Shown piece by piece: positions 8,695 through 20,459 of a DNA stretch of 64,000 nt. The position numbers and the translations under genes are program-made. Position 1 is the stretch's first letter. Every line of letters starts with the position of its first letter. Below the pieces are notes generated by a model. That model was not told the DNA's origin. It made no database searches and was given only the letters and a program-made list of their open reading frames with translations. Origin of the DNA: Magnetovibrio sp. (GTDB lineage: Bacteria; Pseudomonadota; Alphaproteobacteria; Rhodospirillales; Casp-alpha2); the NCBI GenBank assembly GCA_002722175.1, contig PBKU01000030.1, positions 19,562-83,561 on the forward strand, given 5' to 3'.

Positions 8695-9896
8695 GGCAAC
8701 CACTCCTCCTCAGCCATTTCCAGGTGCAACAGGTCATCGTAATAAGGATGAGCCCGCGCGACCTCTTCATTCAGTTCCACACCAAGCCCCGGTTCCGTCG
8801 ATAGAACAATATAACCGTCTTCCCAGAGAATAGGTTTTTTTAATATTTCTGCATGGAATCCACCCCACGTTTGAATACCTTCCAACATGATAAAATTAGG
8901 CGTGCAGGCTGCTAATTGAATATTTGCTGCGCCCTCAATCGGACCGCAATATAAATGTGGTGCAATTTGAGCATACTTAGCTTCTGCCATCGAGGCTATT
9001 TTTTTTGCTTCCAGTATACCACCTACCCTCCCAAGAGCAGGCTGAAGAATTGCGGCGGCATTCAAGAACAAAACACGCGCAAACTCGTACTTAGTTGCTA
9101 GCCTTTCACCTGTTGCGATTGGTATTGATGTTGCCTGCGCAACACGCGCTAATTCTTCCGGCATTTCAGGAGGGGTTGGTTCTTCCAACCACAATGGGTT
9201 AACTGTTTCAAGCAGCTTTGCTAATCTAATCGCTCCAGATGGTGTAAATTGACCATGTGTCCCAAAAAGTAAGTCTGCCTTGTCCCCAACTGCGCCTCTT
9301 ATTTTGACTGCAAATTCCTCGCATCGTGTAAAGTCCTCTAAATGAGGCTGACGCCCATCAAATATTGTATAGGGGCCTGCGGGGTCAAACTTTATAGCAG
9401 TAAAACCCTGGGCTACATATTCAGCTGCACGCTCAGCCGCTATATCGGCATCCCAATAAACATCTTTTGTTGAACTCGAATCTAATTCATCTGTTTCAGG
9501 GTAAAGATAAGTATATGTTCGTAATTTTTCCCGAACTCGCCCACCAAGCAGATCGTATATAGGCCGATTAGAAGCCTTCCCAATAATATCCCAACACGCC
9601 ATTTCTATGCCCGATAAAACACCGACTAGCGATAGATCCGGCCGCAAGGTATACCCTCTGCCATAAATGATGCGCCACAACAGTTCGATATTATATGGGT
9701 TCCATCCCTGGACGTGACGGTCAAAAATATCTTCAATCATTTTTGCAACAACTTTGGGTGAAAAAGTTGAAGCATATATTTCGCCAATACCTTCTATTCC
9801 GTCGTTTGTAATCAACTTAACAAAAATAAAGTATCTGCCACCAAACTTTGGTGTAGGATTGCCTACAATAAATATCTCCAACGAATTTATCTTCAC
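8691..9896 (-). CDS. Enolase-superfamily acid-sugar dehydratase (mandelate racemase/muconate lactonizing family)
   Basis: The 401-residue protein starts with the MR/MLE capping domain (MKINSLEIFIV, DGIEGIGEIY, GVLSGIEMACWDIIGKA, DLLGGRVREKLRTYTY). A TIM-barrel follows, with TAIKFDPAGPY (Lys region), DLLFGTHGQFTPSGAIRLAK (first metal-ligand and H-bearing segment), LWLEEPTPPE (Glu ligand), PIATGERL (Glu ligand) and QIAPHLYCGPIEGAANI (His). This set fits dehydratases acting on aldonic or aldaric acids such as galactonate. The exact substrate is not determined. It is coupled to the downstream dehydrogenase (4-base overlap) and sits 11 bases after the alcohol dehydrogenase gene. Confidence 0.9.
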   Translation of the reverse strand: MKINSLEIFIVGNPTPKFGGRYFIFVKLITNDGIEGIGEIYASTFSPKVVAKMIEDIFDRHVQGWNPYNIELLWRIIYGRGYTLRPDLSLVGVLSGIEMACWDIIGKASNRPIYDLLGGRVREKLRTYTYLYPETDELDSSSTKDVYWDADIAAERAAEYVAQGFTAIKFDPAGPYTIFDGRQPHLEDFTRCEEFAVKIRGAVGDKADLLFGTHGQFTPSGAIRLAKLLETVNPLWLEEPTPPEMPEELARVAQATSIPIATGERLATKYEFARVLFLNAAAILQPALGRVGGILEAKKIASMAEAKYAQIAPHLYCGPIEGAANIQLAACTPNFIMLEGIQTWGGFHAEILKKPILWEDGYIVLSTEPGLGVELNEEVARAHPYYDDLLHLEMAEEEWLP

Positions 9897-9907
9897 TCAT
9901 TTCACCG

Positions 9908-10987
9908 CTAAAAGACAATTATATTTCTTATTGCTGTCCCATTCTTTACTGCTAAGATTGCATCATTAATTTCTTCTAGCCTATATCTGCCAGAGATTAA
10001 CTCATCCAGTTTTAATCTCCCTTTCTTGTACAGTGCTACTAAAAACGGTATATCTATCTGGATTCTAGATGACCCCATTTTACTTCCGAGAATACGTTTC
10101 CCATCGTTGGCAAATGAGACTGGTTGAAACTCTGCCATAACGTCGTCTGGTGGCATTCCTACCAAGACAACAGACCCTAGTTTTCCTATCATTTCAAAGG
10201 CCTCTTCAAAGGCACTTTTCACCCCAACAGTAACAAAAACAAAGTCAACGCCCCGCCCACCGGTACAATTTAACACTGAAGAAACAACATTTGTTGTCAA
10301 TGCGTTAAAGCACTTGGTTGCTCCAAACCCTTCAGCTACTTTTAATTTTTTTTCTTCAATATCTATAGCTATCACTTGCTCAGCTCCAACTATAACTGCA
10401 CCCTGTATACTATTAAGGCCAACGCCGCCGGCCCCAATCACACAAACTGTAGAACCTGGAAAAACCTTTGCTGTATTAGTTACAGCGCCGATCCCTGTAA
10501 TTACACTACAAGCCAGAAGTGATGCTGTTTCAAGAGAGATATCATCAGGAATAACAACAACTTGCGATGCATCAACTAACACGTACTCAGCAAAGGCTCC
10601 TGTGCGAAGACCGTGAAAAATAGGCTCCCCGCTTTTCGTTGAAAGAGGGCTCTGTTTGTCAAGTGGAAATGTCTTTTCACAAGCGGTAGGTGCGCCTTGA
10701 ACACAATAGTAGCATTTTCCACATGAACGAATTAGCGTAACAACGACATGCACTCCTTTAACTAAACCTTCAACGCCAGGCCCAACAATATCAACTATCC
10801 CTGCTGCCTCATGACCAAAAACGGCAGGAAGATCTCCTCCCCATGCCCCATCACAATATAAAATATCACTATGGCAAATTGCACAGGCAGAGAGACGAAC
10901 TCTCACCTGGCCTGGCCCTGGATCCGCAATATCAATATTTTCAATAATCAACGGTTTGCCAAATTGATTACAAACTGCCGCTTTCAT
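9908..10987 (-). CDS. Zinc-dependent medium-chain alcohol dehydrogenase
   Basis: The protein has 359 residues. The catalytic zinc ligands are in CAICHSDILYCDG (Cys, about residue 37) and VFGHEAAGIV (His-Glu, about 59-60). The structural zinc lobe is CGKCYYCVQGAPTAC (four Cys, about 95-109). The NAD(P)-binding Rossmann motif is VIGAGGVGLNSIQGA, and the chain ends in a standard substrate-binding half. The class resembles NAD-dependent aryl/alkyl alcohol and formaldehyde-type dehydrogenases. First gene of a minus-strand run with a sugar-acid dehydratase and beta-hydroxyacid dehydrogenase, so it may oxidise an aldose or polyol at the head of that route. This role is inference. Confidence 0.92.
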   Translation of the reverse strand: MKAAVCNQFGKPLIIENIDIADPGPGQVRVRLSACAICHSDILYCDGAWGGDLPAVFGHEAAGIVDIVGPGVEGLVKGVHVVVTLIRSCGKCYYCVQGAPTACEKTFPLDKQSPLSTKSGEPIFHGLRTGAFAEYVLVDASQVVVIPDDISLETASLLACSVITGIGAVTNTAKVFPGSTVCVIGAGGVGLNSIQGAVIVGAEQVIAIDIEEKKLKVAEGFGATKCFNALTTNVVSSVLNCTGGRGVDFVFVTVGVKSAFEEAFEMIGKLGSVVLVGMPPDDVMAEFQPVSFANDGKRILGSKMGSSRIQIDIPFLVALYKKGRLKLDELISGRYRLEEINDAILAVKNGTAIRNIIVF

Positions 10988-11155
10988 TTCTGATGCCTTC
11001 TATCATGTAAACAAATCAAATATTACCGTGAATATACTCCTAGGCACCTACACATTGCCAAGTGATTAAAACCTTAAACTTTATGTGAGATGAATTTGAC
11101 TATTCTTTTCATTAAATGCTAGCCAATTCATATTTTTATATGCGAATAATGCAAT

Positions 11156-13243
11156 TCAGTAATCTAAAAAACTACGAAGCTTTCTTGAACGGCTAGGGTG
11201 TTTAAGTTTGCGAAGTGCCTTAGCTTCAATTTGGCGGATTCGCTCTCGTGTGACTGAAAATTGCTGCCCCACTTCTTCTAAGGTATGATCCGTATTCATA
11301 CCAATTCCAAACCGCATCCGTAGAACACGTTCTTCCCTTGCAGTCAAGGATGCTAAAACCCGTGTCGTTGTTTCTCGAAGATTCCCTTGGATTGCAATCT
11401 CTAAAGGCTGTATTGCATTCTTATCTTCAATAAAATCCCCTAAATGACTATCCTCTTCATCCCCAATGGGGGTCTCAAGACTAATTGGTTCTTTGGCAAT
11501 TTTAAGAACTTTACGTACCTTTTCCAAAGGCATGGAAAGCTTGCCTGATAACTCTTCAGGCGTCGGTTCACGACCTATTTCATGCAACATCTGGCGACTT
11601 GTACGAACTAATTTGTTAATCGTTTCTATCATATGTACTGGAATCCGGATAGTTCGAGCCTGATCGGCAATGGATCGGGTGATTGCCTGTCGAATCCACC
11701 AGGTGGCATAAGTTGAGAATTTATAACCTCTTCTATATTCAAACTTATCTACAGCTTTCATTAAACCAATATTACCCTCTTGTATTAGATCAAGAAACTG
11801 GAGTCCTCGATTAGTATATTTTTTTGCTATAGAGATTACTAACCTCAGATTCGCTTCTATCATCTCCTTTTTAGCTTTTGAGGCCTCTCTTTCTCCTTTT
11901 TGTACGGTTTTAACAACTGCACGAAACTCTGAAACAGGGAGTCCTACTTCTTGTGAAGTTTCCATTATTGTTTTTCGTATTTCTGAAATTTCGTCACCAA
12001 ACTTTTCAACAAATTTTTGCCAATTTTTTGTTGGTAATTTTGAAACGTTCTTAAGCCAATTAGGATCTAGCTCAAACCCTTGATACTTTTGCAAGAAATC
12101 ATCACGCCGAATTCTCGATAGCGTAGCCATCCTCAAAATTTTCCCGTTTAGACCAATTATCCTGCGATTAAGGCCATACAATTGGTCCACAAGCAGCTCT
12201 ATACGTGAATTGTTTAAGTGGATGTCTTTCATCAAGTCAACGAGCTCGACATGAAGTTTTTCATACCGTTTTTCCTGTGAATTTTTTATCTCAATCCCAC
12301 CTTGTATAGATTCCATGCGAAGTATTTGAAGACGATAAAATTTTTTGTAGGTCTTTGCTATTTTTTCAAACGTTAACAACACTTGAGGCATTAATTTTTC
12401 CTCTAGAGCCGATAGTGACAAACTATTTTCGGCGTCTTCATCCTGCTCTTCGTCTTCTAATTCGCCCTCTTCGCCCTCTTTGCTCCCTTCGCCTTCGTCG
12501 CCTCGATTAACAAGCCTTTGATCTTGTGCATTTCCAGTTTTTGTATTATTTGATTCACTGATTATCTGAGATTGTTTTTCTTCCGGCTTAGTTGCCGCAG
12601 AAGGTGGACTTAGTCCCATTCCAATTTCAACACCAACTTGATCTGGTACATCGATCGGGTCATCCTCATTAAGGCCACCTCCATGGGTTGCTTCTAAATC
12701 TATAATTTCACGTAATAGACTTTCACCGCTCATAAGTTCATTATGCCACCGAACTATTGCCCGCACAGTAAGTGGACTTTCACAAATTCCACCTATCATC
12801 ATGTCACGCCCTGCTTCAATACGTTTAGCAATAGCTATTTCACCTTCACGACTTAAAAGCTCAACAGACCCCATTTCTCGTAAATACATGCGAACCGGAT
12901 CATCCGTACGTCCTAAATCGCTTTCACTAACATTACCGCTAGTACTTTCCGTCGATTCTGATTTAGAATCATCAGATGTTTTTTGTGTATTTTCTTCTGT
13001 GTCTTCATTTTCAACCACACTTACGCCCATTTCAGACAGCATGGATGTTATATCTTCAAAATACTCGTGCGAAACCTCATCTGGCGGTAATGCAGCGTAT
13101 AGTTCATCAAAGGTTATGTAACCTCTCTCTTTCCCGGCAGCAAAGATCTTTTTGACTTTTGCCCCAAGTGCATCTAGCAGTGGAGAATCTGAATTGTCGT
13201 CTTGTTTGCTTGTCTCTGTTGTCGCTATCGCCGCTTTAGCCAC
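11156..13243 (-). CDS. rpoD: RNA polymerase primary sigma factor RpoD (sigma-70)
   Basis: The protein has 695 residues, usual for an alphaproteobacterial housekeeping sigma. Region 1.1 is at the N-terminus, region 1.2 ([21 protein letters not shown]) is near residue 115, and a long non-conserved insert contains a very acidic stretch (about residues 245-275). Region 2 begins near residue 460 ([39 protein letters not shown]). Region 3 follows, then region 4.2 ([20 protein letters not shown]) close to the C-terminus. The start is GTG, with GAGGT seven bases upstream. It follows dnaG by 53 bases, the conserved yqeY-dnaG-rpoD order. Confidence 0.98.
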   Translation of the reverse strand: MAKAAIATTETSKQDDNSDSPLLDALGAKVKKIFAAGKERGYITFDELYAALPPDEVSHEYFEDITSMLSEMGVSVVENEDTEENTQKTSDDSKSESTESTSGNVSESDLGRTDDPVRMYLREMGSVELLSREGEIAIAKRIEAGRDMMIGGICESPLTVRAIVRWHNELMSGESLLREIIDLEATHGGGLNEDDPIDVPDQVGVEIGMGLSPPSAATKPEEKQSQIISESNNTKTGNAQDQRLVNRGDEGEGSKEGEEGELEDEEQDEDAENSLSLSALEEKLMPQVLLTFEKIAKTYKKFYRLQILRMESIQGGIEIKNSQEKRYEKLHVELVDLMKDIHLNNSRIELLVDQLYGLNRRIIGLNGKILRMATLSRIRRDDFLQKYQGFELDPNWLKNVSKLPTKNWQKFVEKFGDEISEIRKTIMETSQEVGLPVSEFRAVVKTVQKGEREASKAKKEMIEANLRLVISIAKKYTNRGLQFLDLIQEGNIGLMKAVDKFEYRRGYKFSTYATWWIRQAITRSIADQARTIRIPVHMIETINKLVRTSRQMLHEIGREPTPEELSGKLSMPLEKVRKVLKIAKEPISLETPIGDEEDSHLGDFIEDKNAIQPLEIAIQGNLRETTTRVLASLTAREERVLRMRFGIGMNTDHTLEEVGQQFSVTRERIRQIEAKALRKLKHPSRSRKLRSFLDY

Positions 13244-13296
13244 TTGCGTTACCTCATTTATGCAATTAACACTAAGTCCCTTTGCCTGAAAGCATA

Positions 13297-15093
13297 CTAG
13301 ACTGGTTGTTGCTCCTTGAGCGCTCGAAGTCTATCCATAACTTCTGAGCTTGGATTATCTAACAATGCCTGCTCAGTCAATTTTATTTGTAGTTGTAAAT
13401 GCTCCTCGTTGTAGAGACGGTAGGTATCCAGCCACCCTTGTCGTGCTTCATCAAGAGTTTTTTCTGCACGCGCAAAGCCAGCGTGGATATAAACGTCATC
13501 ACTTAACACTGCACTCAATAACTTGCCCTGTTGATGATCAATCAGGTCATTGACTAATGACAAGGAATCAATTTTGTCTTCTTGTGCTAAAGTCTTTAAA
13601 ACCTGTTGCCGAAGAATGTCAAGGTCCCTGACAGAAAACTCTAAACGCCCAATGATTTCTTCAAATTCGCCAAACAATTCTGGATGGTTAATTAATGTCG
13701 CGAGAAGAACTTGCTCTCGCCGAAAATTTGCTATTTGGGGCAATGTCCTTTTAAAATCTTTTCTTTCACCAAAATAGTTTGTTCTTTCTTTTGGATGTGA
13801 TCCCCAAACAAAGTCTCTATATGTTCCTCGGCCTTTTATTCTGTTTTCGAAGTGGTCAATAAAATATTTCTTAAAACTATGGTCCTTTATGCTCTTCGCA
13901 TATTCATTGAATTTTTTTTGCAACATAGCTTTTGCCTCAGGTGTCACCGGATATTGACCTTTAGTTTCAATTTGCCACAAAACCTCAGACAAAGGTACAC
14001 TTTCATTAAGCACCAAAGTAAATGCTTCTACCCCACTTCCTTGAATCAAGCTATCTGGATCTTGGTTTTTCGGAATTTTTGAAAAAAGTAACCCTTGCCC
14101 CGCTTTAATTATTGATAAAGCCCGGTTAGCAGCTCGAGCAGCTGCTCGCCCGCCTGCTGCATCACCGTCAAAGCAGAAAACAGGCTCTGGCGAAACACGC
14201 CATAATTCTATTAATTGCTGTTCTGTTAATGCAGTTCCTAAGGGTGCAACGGCACCCTTAAACCCTGCCTGATGCAACATAATCACATCCATATATCCCT
14301 CAACAACTATAACCTTGTCACGTTTTCGGTTAGCCCGAAGAACTTGATACAAACCATAAAGCGATCGCCCCTTTGAAAACAAAGGTGTTTCTGGTGAGTT
14401 TAAGTATTTTGGTTCCCCTTCCTGGAGCACCCTTCCGCCAAACGCAACAACTTGATCGCGACGGTTTGTAATTGGAAAAATAACCCTACCCCTAAACCGA
14501 TCATATGAATTCTTGTTAGCCCATGACTTGTCTGGCTTGATCAGCATCCCTGCTTCAATTAAGTCATCCTCACCAAAACCTTGGTGAATTGAAAATTTTT
14601 TGAAACCGTCACGGTCATTCGGAGCAAATCCAAGGCGAAAAATTTCGATTGTTTCGTTATTTACCCCTCTCTCAGTCAAATAGTTTAAAGCGTTTGTTCC
14701 TCTAGAGTCTCGTAACATCTTCTGAAAATATGTAGTAGCTAGCTCACAAATATCAGCTAACAAACGTAAACGTTTTTCTTTCTCTTGTTCAAACTGATTT
14801 AATTTAGGAATCTCCATGCCAGCTTGATGCGCTAACTTTTCTACTGCTTCGGGAAATGTAATCCCGTCAATCTCCATGACAAAGTCAAAAATAGAACCAT
14901 GTGCACCACACCCAAAGCAATGATAAAATCCTTTGTTTTCGTTTACTGTAAAACTTGGGGTCTTCTCTTTGTGAAAGGGGCAAAGGCCTTGGTGTTCTTT
15001 CCCTTTACGACTTATTTTTAGGTATTTTGAGACGGTCGATACAAGACCAACCCGAAATTTTAGTTCATCAAGAAATTCTGACGGAAAAGCCAT
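13297..15093 (-). CDS. dnaG: DNA primase DnaG
   Basis: The protein has 598 residues and makes RNA primers at the replication fork with DnaB. The N-terminal CHC2 zinc finger is visible ([13 protein letters not shown], then [12 protein letters not shown]). Next comes the catalytic core [10 protein letters not shown] and the TOPRIM domain: [17 protein letters not shown], then [16 protein letters not shown] with the metal-binding acidic residues. The C-terminal helicase-binding part is less conserved, as usual. It lies between yqeY and rpoD and is probably co-transcribed with rpoD; the gap to yqeY is about 150 bases. Confidence 0.98.
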   Translation of the reverse strand: MAFPSEFLDELKFRVGLVSTVSKYLKISRKGKEHQGLCPFHKEKTPSFTVNENKGFYHCFGCGAHGSIFDFVMEIDGITFPEAVEKLAHQAGMEIPKLNQFEQEKEKRLRLLADICELATTYFQKMLRDSRGTNALNYLTERGVNNETIEIFRLGFAPNDRDGFKKFSIHQGFGEDDLIEAGMLIKPDKSWANKNSYDRFRGRVIFPITNRRDQVVAFGGRVLQEGEPKYLNSPETPLFSKGRSLYGLYQVLRANRKRDKVIVVEGYMDVIMLHQAGFKGAVAPLGTALTEQQLIELWRVSPEPVFCFDGDAAGGRAAARAANRALSIIKAGQGLLFSKIPKNQDPDSLIQGSGVEAFTLVLNESVPLSEVLWQIETKGQYPVTPEAKAMLQKKFNEYAKSIKDHSFKKYFIDHFENRIKGRGTYRDFVWGSHPKERTNYFGERKDFKRTLPQIANFRREQVLLATLINHPELFGEFEEIIGRLEFSVRDLDILRQQVLKTLAQEDKIDSLSLVNDLIDHQQGKLLSAVLSDDVYIHAGFARAEKTLDEARQGWLDTYRLYNEEHLQLQIKLTEQALLDNPSSEVMDRLRALKEQQPV

Positions 15094-15240
15094 AGAAAAC
15101 CCTGTTATACAAACTTTTTTGTATTACTTAATTTATCCTGCGCCAAAAACTGACCCGATCATTAAAAAAAAACAACTAGATCACCCTTTAATCAGCAAAT
15201 AGTTCTTTGCATTACATTGCACAAAAATTTCCAAACAATT

Positions 15241-15696
15241 TCAATGCAGCAGTTTTTTAACTATTTTGCTTGCCTTACTAAAATCCATACGTCCCTTAAA
15301 GCTTTCCTTCAATTTACCCATCACTTTACCCATATCTTTAATTGAGTGGGCTTCTACTTGCTGAATCGCCTCACGGGCCGCCGCTACTATTTGTTCCTCT
15401 TCCATTTGTTCAGGTAAAAACTCTTCGATTACTGCAATTTCAGCAGCCTCTCTTTGGGCTAAGTCAAAACGATTGCCTGCTTCGTATGCGTCTATACTAT
15501 CGCGACGCTGCTTTACCATAGAAAGCAATAATTCAGAAATATCCTCATCTCCAAGATCGCTCCGATTGCCAACCGAACGCGCTTGAATCTCTCTATCTTT
15601 TAATGCAGCATTGATCAGACGAATAGTTGAAACACGAATTTCATCCTTAGCCTTCATCGCTTTTTTTAGCTGATCAACAATCCGGGCCCGCAACAT
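15241..15696 (-). CDS. GatB/YqeY domain protein
   Basis: This small soluble protein of 151 residues covers the whole YqeY family: MLRARIVDQLKKAMKAKD, STIRLINAALKDREI, SMVKQRRDSIDAYEAGNR and AEIAVIEEFLPEQM, ending in GKVMGKLKESFKGRMDFSKAS. The domain resembles the tail of GatB, which binds tRNA in Glu/Asp-tRNA amidotransferase; the role of free-standing YqeY is unsettled. I chose the ATG at 15696, with GGAG seven bases upstream, over an ATG 21 codons earlier. It is divergent from carA, an order conserved in alphaproteobacteria. Confidence 0.95.
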   Translation of the reverse strand: MLRARIVDQLKKAMKAKDEIRVSTIRLINAALKDREIQARSVGNRSDLGDEDISELLLSMVKQRRDSIDAYEAGNRFDLAQREAAEIAVIEEFLPEQMEEEQIVAAAREAIQQVEAHSIKDMGKVMGKLKESFKGRMDFSKASKIVKKLLH

Positions 15697-15815
15697 GGAT
15701 CCGCTCCGTAATGCTTTGTAAAGGAACATGTTAAATGCAATTTTGAAAAAAAGCAACATTCAAAATTCTTCTAACCTATTGAAAAAAAAAGGTTTATAAT
15801 AAATAAAATCAGGCC

Positions 15816-15844
15816 TTGACCCTAGTTCAATCGTTGCTTATAAG
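15816..15844 (+). promoter_or_regulatory. Sigma-70 promoter candidate for carAB
   Basis: TTGACC (15816-15821) and TATAAG (15839-15844) are separated by exactly 17 bases and point to carA. The predicted leader is about 110 bases long, leaving room for 5'-UTR regulation, although I see no leader peptide or clear attenuator. Confidence 0.55.
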
Positions 15845-15961
15845 CCCAAAGCTCATTATTGCTATTGTGGTATGGTAATCGATGCGGAAATAATAATACA
15901 ATAATTCTGTCAATTTTACGTGGGCATTAACTATTCCCGCGTACGACGAGTAAGTAACGAG

Positions 15962-17098
15962 ATGAATGCGGCTTTAGTTCTAGCTAATGGGACCGTCTTT
16001 TGGGGTAAAGGTGCAGGAGCCTTAGGCGAAGCCGTAGGAGAGGTGTGTTTTAACACCTCAATGAGCGGCTACCAAGAAATCCTCACTGACCCAAGTTATG
16101 CTGGTCAACTTATAACTTTTACTTTCCCACACATCGGAAATGTTGGAACTAACCCCGAAGACATAGAATCCAATAAGCCTGCAGCTCGAGGGTGTATATT
16201 TAGAGAAGATATCACGAAACCTTCTAATTGGCGATCTACTGGCCATCTAGATGGTTGGCTCAAAGATATGGGCGTACCAGCTATCACAGGAATAGACACA
16301 CGCTCCCTAACCCGCCATGTTCGCGACCATGGGGCGCCGTCCGGAATTTTAATTCATGCCAAAGGGCAAAAGGATATTGCGATCCCAAGCCTGGTGGAAA
16401 AAGCCAAGACTTGGCCAGGACTTAAAGGAATGGATTTGGTTAAAGCAGTTACTTGTAAAAAACGATACTGCTGGAGCGAAACAACATGGAAACTAGGAAG
16501 AGGTTGTGGCAAAACACCCAACCCCAAGTTTCATGTTGTTGCAGTAGATTATGGTATAAAAAGAAATATTCTTCGCTGCTTGTCGAGCCTTGGCTGTAAA
16601 ATCACCGTCGTACCAGCTGACACTAGCGCGGAAGAAATAACTACACTCAAACCTGATGGTATTTTCTTATCTAACGGCCCTGGAGATCCAGCAGCCACAG
16701 GGACTTATGCTGTACCTATAATCAGGAAATTTATAGAATCAAACATTCCAATTTTCGGTATTTGTCTCGGACATCAATTATTGGCAATAACCTTAGGGGC
16801 AAAAACTGCCAAGCTCCATATGGGGCACAGGGGCGCAAATCAACCTGTAAAAAACTTGGAAACTAATCAGGTTGAAATCACTACCCAAAACCATGGGTTT
16901 GTTGTAGAAAGAAGCAGTCTGCCTTCTGATGTAATTGAAACTCATCGATCTCTATTTGACGGGTCAGTAGAAGGAATTCGAGTTAAAAATAAGGCTATTT
17001 TTTCAGTGCAATACCATCCAGAAGCCTCGCCTGGCCCCCACGACAGTCATTATTTATTTGAGGAATTTATCACATCAATGAAAAGGGCAAGCAATTAA
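15962..17098 (+). CDS. carA: Carbamoyl-phosphate synthase small subunit
   Basis: The protein has 378 residues. It releases ammonia from glutamine for CarB to make carbamoyl phosphate for arginine and pyrimidines. The N-terminal CPSase domain shows [14 protein letters not shown] and [20 protein letters not shown]. The C-terminal class I amidotransferase shows [10 protein letters not shown], the nucleophile in [11 protein letters not shown], and the His/Glu pair in [15 protein letters not shown] prefer the ATG at 15962 ([10 protein letters not shown]), matching homologs, over a GTG 14 codons upstream. The TAA and the ATG of carB overlap by one base (TAATG). Confidence 0.97.
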   Translation: MNAALVLANGTVFWGKGAGALGEAVGEVCFNTSMSGYQEILTDPSYAGQLITFTFPHIGNVGTNPEDIESNKPAARGCIFREDITKPSNWRSTGHLDGWLKDMGVPAITGIDTRSLTRHVRDHGAPSGILIHAKGQKDIAIPSLVEKAKTWPGLKGMDLVKAVTCKKRYCWSETTWKLGRGCGKTPNPKFHVVAVDYGIKRNILRCLSSLGCKITVVPADTSAEEITTLKPDGIFLSNGPGDPAATGTYAVPIIRKFIESNIPIFGICLGHQLLAITLGAKTAKLHMGHRGANQPVKNLETNQVEITTQNHGFVVERSSLPSDVIETHRSLFDGSVEGIRVKNKAIFSVQYHPEASPGPHDSHYLFEEFITSMKRASN

Positions 17099-20000
17099 TG
17101 CCAAAGCGCACTGACATTGAGAAAATCATGATTATAGGCGCAGGACCAATCGTAATTGGTCAAGCTTGTGAATTTGATTATTCAGGCGCACAAGCATGCA
17201 AAGCCCTAAAAGAAGAAGGTTATCGGATTATACTGGTTAACTCTAATCCGGCAACAATTATGACGGACCCGTCAATGGCCGATGCAACATATATCGAACC
17301 AATCATTAAACAAGTGTTAGAGCGGATTATCGAGAAAGAAAGACCGCATGCAATCTTGCCTACTATGGGCGGACAGACCGCTCTGAACGCAGCCATGGAA
17401 CTTCATGAAGAAGGTATCTTAAAAAAATATAATGTACATTTAATTGGGGCAAAAGCTGAAGTTATTTCAAAAGCAGAAGATCGGCAAAAATTTCGATCTG
17501 CAATGGAAAATATTGGTCTCGCTTGTCCAAGAAGTACCATTGTATCTTCAAAATCCCAAGCTCTAAAAATACTCCCGGAACTGGAGTTGCCGGTTATTAT
17601 ACGTCCGTCTTTCACTCTGGGCGGCATTGGTGGTGGAATCGCATACAATATTGCAGAATTTGAGAGAATTGTGTCTAGTGGTCTTTCTGCTTCACCGGTG
17701 ACTACTGTTCTTATAGAAGAATCCGTCTTGGGGTGGAAGGAATATGAGCTTGAGGTCGTTCGCGACACTACCGATAATTGTATTGTAGTTTGTGCGATTG
17801 AGAATGTTGACCCAATGGGCATTCATACAGGCGATTCAATCACCGTCGCTCCGGCAATGACACTCACTGATAAAGAGTATCAGATACTACGCGACGCCTC
17901 AATTAAAATACTCCGTGAAATTGGAGTTGATACTGGAGGGTCTAATGTCCAGTTTGCTATTAATCCAGAAAATGGTCAACTCGTTGTAATAGAAATGAAT
18001 CCTCGCGTTTCGCGTTCGTCAGCACTAGCCTCCAAAGCTACAGGGTTCCCTATTGCCAAGATAGCTGCTAAACTTGCTGTTGGCTATTTATTGGATGAAT
18101 TAAAAAACGATATTACAAAAACCACACCGGCCGCTTTTGAACCAACTATAGACTATGTTGTAACAAAGCTTCCTAGATTTACATTTGAAAAATTTCCTGG
18201 AGCTGACCCCCTTTTAACTACAAGCATGAAGTCAGTAGGAGAGGTAATGGCAATAGGGAGATGTTTTGAGGAATCCCTGCAAAAAGGGTTACGGTCTTTA
18301 GAAACTGGGCTCACAGGCTTGAACGAAATTGTAATACCTGGTGCCGAGAATGGAAAACGCTCAAAAAATAAAGACGTCATTCAAGCCGCGCTTTCACAAC
18401 CAACGTCAGATCGGCTCCGCCTAATTGCGCAAGCTTTCCGACAAGGGCTTACAACAAATGAAATTCAACTTGCCTGCAAATACGACAGATGGTTCCTTGA
18501 ACGTATTAGGTTTATCATCTCATGTGAAGAACATATCCGTGCCCATGGCCTCCCAAAAGAAAAGCAAAAATTATTGGAAATAAAAAGGCTTGGCTTTTCA
18601 GATCAACGCTTAGGCGAATTAACACAAAAAACTGTACGTGAGATTACCGAATATCGTTATTCATTAGGTATTAACCCTGTTTATAAGCGGGTTGACAGCT
18701 GTGCCGGCGAGTTTCCATGCCAAGCTTCTTATATGTACTCAACTTACGAAAACCCCACAAATCAGGAACCGGAATGCGAATCAGCTCCTTCAACTTCAAA
18801 TAAGATTGTGATTCTAGGTGGTGGGCCAAACCGCATAGGACAAGGCATAGAGTTTGATTATTGTTGTGTTCACGGAGCCTATGCCTTGAAGGAAGCTGGA
18901 TATGAAACAATAATGGTTAACTGCAACCCTGAGACTGTATCCACTGACTACGATACTTCTGATCGCCTATATTTTGAGCCGTTGACGGCAGAAGATGTAG
19001 GTGAATTACTAATGGTGGAGAAAAAAGTTGGAACTTTAAAAGGAGTAATAGTCCAATTAGGCGGACAAACACCATTGAAGCTAGCAGAATATCTGCAAAA
19101 CTCGGGAATTAACATACTAGGCACCTCCCCTGAATCTATTAATCTGGCTGAAGATAGAGAACAGTTTAAAAAATTAATTGATAACTTAACTTTAAAACAA
19201 CCGGATAATGATGTTGCCTGTTCTGGAGAGGAAGCACAAAAAATTGCAAACAAAATAGGCTTCCCTATAGTTATTCGTCCTAGCTATGTTCTTGGCGGGC
19301 GAGCCATGGAAATTGTGCATAACGTTAAAGAGCTAAATCACTATATGAGTGAAGCTGTTTCTGTTTCTGGAAATGCCCCAGTGCTTTTAGACAAATATAT
19401 TGACAGTGCTGTTGAAGTTGATGTCGATGCGTTAGCTGACGGCGAGCAGGTATATATAGCTGGTATTATGCAACATATTGAGGAGGCGGGGATTCATTCT
19501 GGCGATTCTGCTTGTTCGTTACCGCCTTATTCACTACCAGAAAAAATTGTTGAAAAACTTAAGAGCCAAACAATTGCTCTTACCAAAGCTCTCAAAGTAA
19601 TTGGGCTGGTTAACATCCAGTTTGCGATTAAGAAATCTGAAATTTATCTGCTTGAAGTGAACCCACGCGCGAGCCGAACCGTTCCCTTTGTTGCAAAGGC
19701 GACGGGAATTCCGATCGCAAGAATTGCCGCGCTCTTAATGGCCGGGGAAAAATTATCATCGTTTGACCTCACACCGAAAGCCATAAAACCTTTGTTTGCA
19801 GTAAAAGAAGCTATTTTTCCCTTTTCACGGTTTTTGGGTGTCGATACTATCCTCGGCCCAGAAATGAAGTCTACTGGAGAAGTAATGGGAATTGACAGAG
19901 ATTTTGAACATGCTTTTGCAAAATCTCAACTTAGTGCTGGCATGGAGTTACCTAAAGATGGCACTGTTTTTATTTCCGTTAATGATCGGGACAAGCCAGA

Positions 20001-20373
20001 AGCAGCTGATATTGCTAAAAGGCTTAATAATCTTGGGTTTAAACTAATCGCAACTGGAGGAACACGAGCGTTCCTCAAAAAACAAGGTCTGAAAATTGAT
20101 TATATCAACAAAGTTTTGCAAGGACGTCCACACTGCGTCGACGCTATAATCAGTGGAAAAATCCAACTAATTATCAATACGACCGAAGGCGCGCAGTCAC
20201 TGGCTGATAGTTATTCTATCCGACGCACAGCTCTCACTCAAAATATACCTCACTACACTACCATATCTGCCGCATCAGCGGCAGTAAGAGCTATTGAAGG
20301 CATAAGCGTAGGAATTGCGTCTGGTGGACTTGATGTATTCCCTTTACAAGCTTATTTTGAGACTTCTTTTTGA
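17098..20373 (+). CDS. carB: Carbamoyl-phosphate synthase large subunit
   Basis: At 1091 residues, this is the usual length in the class. It has two homologous ATP-grasp halves: the first opens with [20 protein letters not shown], and the second with [19 protein letters not shown] near residue 575. Each has its glycine-rich ATP loop ([22 protein letters not shown]) and [36 protein letters not shown]. The C-terminal MGS-like regulatory domain begins near residue 960 ([30 protein letters not shown]), where UMP or ornithine bind in homologs. It is translationally coupled to carA. Confidence 0.98.
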   Translation: MPKRTDIEKIMIIGAGPIVIGQACEFDYSGAQACKALKEEGYRIILVNSNPATIMTDPSMADATYIEPIIKQVLERIIEKERPHAILPTMGGQTALNAAMELHEEGILKKYNVHLIGAKAEVISKAEDRQKFRSAMENIGLACPRSTIVSSKSQALKILPELELPVIIRPSFTLGGIGGGIAYNIAEFERIVSSGLSASPVTTVLIEESVLGWKEYELEVVRDTTDNCIVVCAIENVDPMGIHTGDSITVAPAMTLTDKEYQILRDASIKILREIGVDTGGSNVQFAINPENGQLVVIEMNPRVSRSSALASKATGFPIAKIAAKLAVGYLLDELKNDITKTTPAAFEPTIDYVVTKLPRFTFEKFPGADPLLTTSMKSVGEVMAIGRCFEESLQKGLRSLETGLTGLNEIVIPGAENGKRSKNKDVIQAALSQPTSDRLRLIAQAFRQGLTTNEIQLACKYDRWFLERIRFIISCEEHIRAHGLPKEKQKLLEIKRLGFSDQRLGELTQKTVREITEYRYSLGINPVYKRVDSCAGEFPCQASYMYSTYENPTNQEPECESAPSTSNKIVILGGGPNRIGQGIEFDYCCVHGAYALKEAGYETIMVNCNPETVSTDYDTSDRLYFEPLTAEDVGELLMVEKKVGTLKGVIVQLGGQTPLKLAEYLQNSGINILGTSPESINLAEDREQFKKLIDNLTLKQPDNDVACSGEEAQKIANKIGFPIVIRPSYVLGGRAMEIVHNVKELNHYMSEAVSVSGNAPVLLDKYIDSAVEVDVDALADGEQVYIAGIMQHIEEAGIHSGDSACSLPPYSLPEKIVEKLKSQTIALTKALKVIGLVNIQFAIKKSEIYLLEVNPRASRTVPFVAKATGIPIARIAALLMAGEKLSSFDLTPKAIKPLFAVKEAIFPFSRFLGVDTILGPEMKSTGEVMGIDRDFEHAFAKSQLSAGMELPKDGTVFISVNDRDKPEAADIAKRLNNLGFKLIATGGTRAFLKKQGLKIDYINKVLQGRPHCVDAIISGKIQLIINTTEGAQSLADSYSIRRTALTQNIPHYTTISAASAAVRAIEGISVGIASGGLDVFPLQAYFETSF

Positions 20374-20395
20374 CTTTACGCTGTTAACCGAATAC

Positions 20396-20423
20396 TTGAT
20401 AAACTGAACCCTCGCAGTATACA
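20396..20423 (+). promoter_or_regulatory. Promoter candidate for greA
   Basis: TTGATA (20396-20401) and TATACA (20418-20423) are separated by 16 bases, in the 86-base gap between carB and greA, about 37 bases before the greA ATG. Confidence 0.42.
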
Positions 20424-20459
20424 TTGCTTTAACGACTGAAATAAAAATTGGTAAATATA

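Noticed and set aside
8363..8833. 156-codon plus-strand frame across two dehydrogenase/dehydratase genes
   Set aside because: Antisense shadow of two well-supported genes.
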